A stretch of DNA of 64,000 nucleotides from Sphingobacterium sp. HMA12 (lineage in GTDB: Bacteria; Bacteroidota; Bacteroidia; Sphingobacteriales; Sphingobacteriaceae), in contig NZ_BEYR01000002.1 of NCBI RefSeq assembly GCF_002933815.1, forward strand, positions 248,001 through 312,000, in the 5' to 3' direction. The notes below the pieces were generated by a model. That model was not told the DNA's origin and made no database searches. It worked only from the letters and a program-made list of their open reading frames with translations. Each line of letters begins with the position of its first letter. The stretch's first letter is position 1. A program made the position numbers and the translations under genes. Positions 61,856-64,000 of this stretch are shown one piece after another.

Positions 61856-63346
61856 ATGTCACCAGTTATATTATTATCCTTTATTGTGATCTATTTTGCG
61901 GTCTTACTCGCAGTAGCGCACTTCACCTCAAAAGGATCTTCTGATAATTCCACCTTTTTTGTTGCCAACCGAAATTCGAAATGGTATATGGTGGCCTTTG
62001 GGATGATCGGTACCGCACTCTCCGGTGTGACCTTTATCTCAGTTCCGGGCGCCGTGGGAGCATCTGAATTCAGCTATTTTCAATTTGTTCTCGGAAATGC
62101 AGTCGGCTTTGTCATTATCGCTTATGTATTGCTCCCCTTGTATTATAGAATGAACCTGACCTCCATCTATACGTATTTGGAGGAGCGTTTTGGACATACG
62201 ACTTATAAAACCGGCGCGGCGATTTTCTTGGTTTCCCGTACCATCGGTTCGGCCTTTCGCTTATACCTGGTCGCTATTGTCTTGCAGCATTTTATTTTTG
62301 ATGCCTGGAACGTACCTTTCGCAGTTACTGTAATAATCTGTCTGGTGCTTATTTGGCTATATACGAATAAAGGTGGCTTAAAGACGATCATTGTAACAGA
62401 TACCCTACAGACTACCTTTTTAGTGACTGCCGTTATTCTTTCGATCTATTTTATGGCCAAAGGACTGGATTTTGGAATTGTGGATACTTTCGAAGCAGTG
62501 AAAGAAAGCAGTTATTCCAAAATCTTCTTCTGGGATGATTTTGTAGGCAGTAAAGCCAATTTTTGGAAACAATTCCTGGGCGGGGTTTTTGTTACGATTG
62601 CCATGACAGGGCTTGATCAGGATCTGATGCAAAAAAACCTGTCCATGGGAACGATCAAAGAAGCGCAGAAGAATATGATTACATTCACAAGCGTATTTGT
62701 GGTGATCAATATTTTCTTTTTGGCTGTGGGGGCCTTATTATATATCTACGCCGCAAAAAATGGTATTGATGTCTCACAATTAGCGACCCGTGATTACCTT
62801 TACCCGGAGATTGCATTGAATCACCTGGCTATTGTTCCGGCGATCATCTTTATGATGGGGCTGACAGCGGCGACTTTTGCAACAACCGATAGCGCGCTTA
62901 CGGCATTGACAACATCGTTCTGTGTGGATTTTCTGAACTTCAATAAAAAGGAAAATCCGAATGATCCTGCTCTTGTCAAACAGCGTAATTATGTTCACTT
63001 TGCTTTCTCGATTGTCATGTTGCTGGTTATTCTTGTATTTAAGCTGATCAATGACGATTCTGTCGTGAACGCAATATTTACTGCGGCGAGCTATACCTAT
63101 GGGCCATTGTTGGGGCTGTTTGTTTTCGGGATTTTTACAAAATCGGCTGTGCGAGATAAAGCGGTGCCTTATATTTGTGTGCTTTCGCCAACCCTATTGT
63201 ATTTGCTGAAAACATATGTGATTGAGGTGTATACGCCTTATGTGATCGGATTGGACCTGATTATTATCAATGGTTTTATCACTTTCCTGATGCTTTTAGT
63301 CAGCTCTCCGGGCAAAGCAAGTGAAAAGGCGCTTTCGCATAACTAA
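61856..63346 (+). CDS. Sodium:solute symporter (SSS family), probable MurNAc or aminosugar importer
   Basis: A 496-residue inner-membrane protein with about 13 TM helices. SSS marks: NRNSKWYMVAFGMIGTALSGVTFISVPGAVG (TM2/first Na+ site), LPLYYRMNLTSIYTYLEERFG, AIFLVSRTIGSAFRLYLVAIVL, FVTIAMTGLDQDLMQKNLS and GLTAATFATTDSALTALTTSFCVDF (second Na+ site). It is encoded directly after murQ. In Tannerella forsythia a murTKQ cluster includes a MurNAc transporter, kinase and etherase; by analogy this is likely the inner-membrane MurNAc carrier, but the ligand is inference. Confidence 0.92.
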   Translation: MSPVILLSFIVIYFAVLLAVAHFTSKGSSDNSTFFVANRNSKWYMVAFGMIGTALSGVTFISVPGAVGASEFSYFQFVLGNAVGFVIIAYVLLPLYYRMNLTSIYTYLEERFGHTTYKTGAAIFLVSRTIGSAFRLYLVAIVLQHFIFDAWNVPFAVTVIICLVLIWLYTNKGGLKTIIVTDTLQTTFLVTAVILSIYFMAKGLDFGIVDTFEAVKESSYSKIFFWDDFVGSKANFWKQFLGGVFVTIAMTGLDQDLMQKNLSMGTIKEAQKNMITFTSVFVVINIFFLAVGALLYIYAAKNGIDVSQLATRDYLYPEIALNHLAIVPAIIFMMGLTAATFATTDSALTALTTSFCVDFLNFNKKENPNDPALVKQRNYVHFAFSIVMLLVILVFKLINDDSVVNAIFTAASYTYGPLLGLFVFGIFTKSAVRDKAVPYICVLSPTLLYLLKTYVIEVYTPYVIGLDLIIINGFITFLMLLVSSPGKASEKALSHN

Positions 63347-63360
63347 GCAACGATATTTGA

Positions 63361-63416
63361 TTTGTACGTACAAAAAAATTAAGTTAAGTTTGAGATACTT
63401 AGTTTTTTTGTACGTA
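63361..63416 (+). promoter_or_regulatory. PNP promoter inside a 14-bp perfect dyad
   Basis: TTTG (63361-63364), a 20-base spacer and TAAGTTTG (63385-63392) match the Bacteroidota promoter. TACGTACAAAAAAA (63365-63378) is the exact reverse complement of 63403-63416; the dyad centre falls on the -7 box and its right arm ends on the A of the start codon. The left part is itself a palindrome, TTTGTACGTACAAA (63361-63374), a likely operator. Confidence 0.65.
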
Positions 63417-64000
63417 TGTATCATAGCATAAATGAAACAACGGAGTTTATCCGTAGAAAAATTGGAGATTTTACTCCAGAATTCGGTATCATCCTCGGTA
63501 CTGGCTTGGGTAAATTGGTTGATGAGATTGAGATCGAATATCAGCTGATGTATTCCAATATTCCTAATTTTCCCATCTCTACAGTAGAATTCCATTCCGG
63601 TAAATTGATTTTTGGAAAATTAAATGGTAAGAATGTTGTTGCTATGCAAGGAAGACTTCATTATTATGAGGGGTATGATATGCAACAGATTACTTTTCCT
63701 ATTCGTATCATGAAAGTGCTGGGTATCAAAAAACTCTTTGTGTCAAACGCTGCCGGTTCTTTGAATCCGGAGATCAGAAATGGGGATCTGGGTATTATTG
63801 AAGACCATATCAACCTCTTGCCCGACAATCCATTGCGTGGGCAGAACCTGACTGAATTTGGACCTCGTTTTCCGGATATGAGCGAACCTTATAATCGTGT
63901 TATGATTGACCAGGCAATTGAAATTGCATCAAAGCATGGAATTACAGCGCGAAAGGTTGTGTATGTATCCTCGCAGGGGCCAAATCTAGAAACAAAAGCT
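63416..64000 (+). CDS. punA: Purine-nucleoside phosphorylase, 3' end cut by window
   Basis: The frame is open from the ATG at 63416 to the window end (195 codons). It cleaves purine nucleosides with phosphate to base and (deoxy)ribose-1-P in salvage. The class II (PNP/MTAP) pattern is clear: TPEFGIILGTGLGKLVDEI (phosphate-binding loop), EFHSGKLIFGKLNGKNVVAMQGRLHYYEGYD, LFVSNAAGSLNPEIRNGDLGIIEDHINLL and the last seen motif SSQGPNLETKA. The leader is only about 17 bases from the predicted start site. Its promoter and dyad separate it from the MurNAc operon. Confidence 0.95.
   Translation, partial: MYHSINETTEFIRRKIGDFTPEFGIILGTGLGKLVDEIEIEYQLMYSNIPNFPISTVEFHSGKLIFGKLNGKNVVAMQGRLHYYEGYDMQQITFPIRIMKVLGIKKLFVSNAAGSLNPEIRNGDLGIIEDHINLLPDNPLRGQNLTEFGPRFPDMSEPYNRVMIDQAIEIASKHGITARKVVYVSSQGPNLETKA

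Overview
The window looks like chromosomal DNA of a Bacteroidota bacterium, most likely Sphingobacteriaceae and probably Sphingobacterium or a close relative; the species call is inference. The reasons are four SusC/SusD outer-membrane uptake pairs, Bacteroidota-type promoters (TTTG, then TAnnTTTG about 19-20 bases later), few Shine-Dalgarno sites, lipoproteins with SCKK-like lipoboxes, and a DUF6728 micro-protein. I saw no rRNA, tRNA, CRISPR array, IS element or prophage.

Layout. 1-3426: a partial GHL10 glycosidase (minus), L-serine dehydratase and a metallo-beta-lactamase-fold hydrolase. 3616-9551: a TonB-receptor/PepSY metal or siderophore uptake operon with its own promoter, a 280-base hairpin-rich leader and a 21-bp terminator stem. 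9634-10797: an 11-base-period repeat array followed by an orphan gene. 10802-15653: a MocR-type regulator with promoter direct repeats, a Na+/H+ antiporter, an SDR-like protein and a YcxB-like membrane protein. 15816-20065: a pair of covarying hairpins, a two-gene HEPN operon and two small CI-like HTH regulators. 20224-26686: an SH3 protein, lipB, hflX, recG and a Cys-rich lipoprotein. 26847-32777: SusCD pair A and a second Cys-rich lipoprotein. 32837-38235: a DMT transporter, RidA, DUF6728, nagA, a second GHL10 lipoprotein and a thioesterase. 38228-48098: pair B (minus) and pair C (plus), head to head. 48098-64000: a peptidoglycan/MurNAc-oriented utilization locus.

The last region is the most coherent system. 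A secreted N-acetylmuramoyl-L-alanine amidase, a GH171/NamZ (DUF1343) exo-N-acetylmuramidase, SusCD pair D, a metallophosphatase with a PQQ-type propeller, a GH9 glycosidase, a NodB-type deacetylase, MurNAc-6-P etherase (MurQ) and a sodium:solute symporter lie in one direction with short gaps. Together they suggest cleavage, import and catabolism of muropeptides. The resulting GlcNAc-6-P could feed the nagA product encoded about 14 kb upstream. A MurNAc kinase is not in the window. A decayed GHL10 gene lies inside this locus. The GH9 and deacetylase reading frames meet at a dnaX-like A AAA AAG slippery heptamer directly before the GH9 stop, so they may be one protein split by a frameshift or joined by programmed -1 frameshifting.

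Other signals of note are the 11-base periodic array (9634-9866), two hairpins with complementary loops and compensatory stem changes (15816-15875), a structured leader with two identical CGGCAA loops (3709-3799), a 14-bp dyad centred on a purine nucleoside phosphorylase promoter (63365-63416), a UUCG hairpin that buries an amidase start codon (48098-48121), and GGTACAG direct repeats around a MocR promoter (12620-12668). Everything was read by eye from the sequence; no search or folding program was run.
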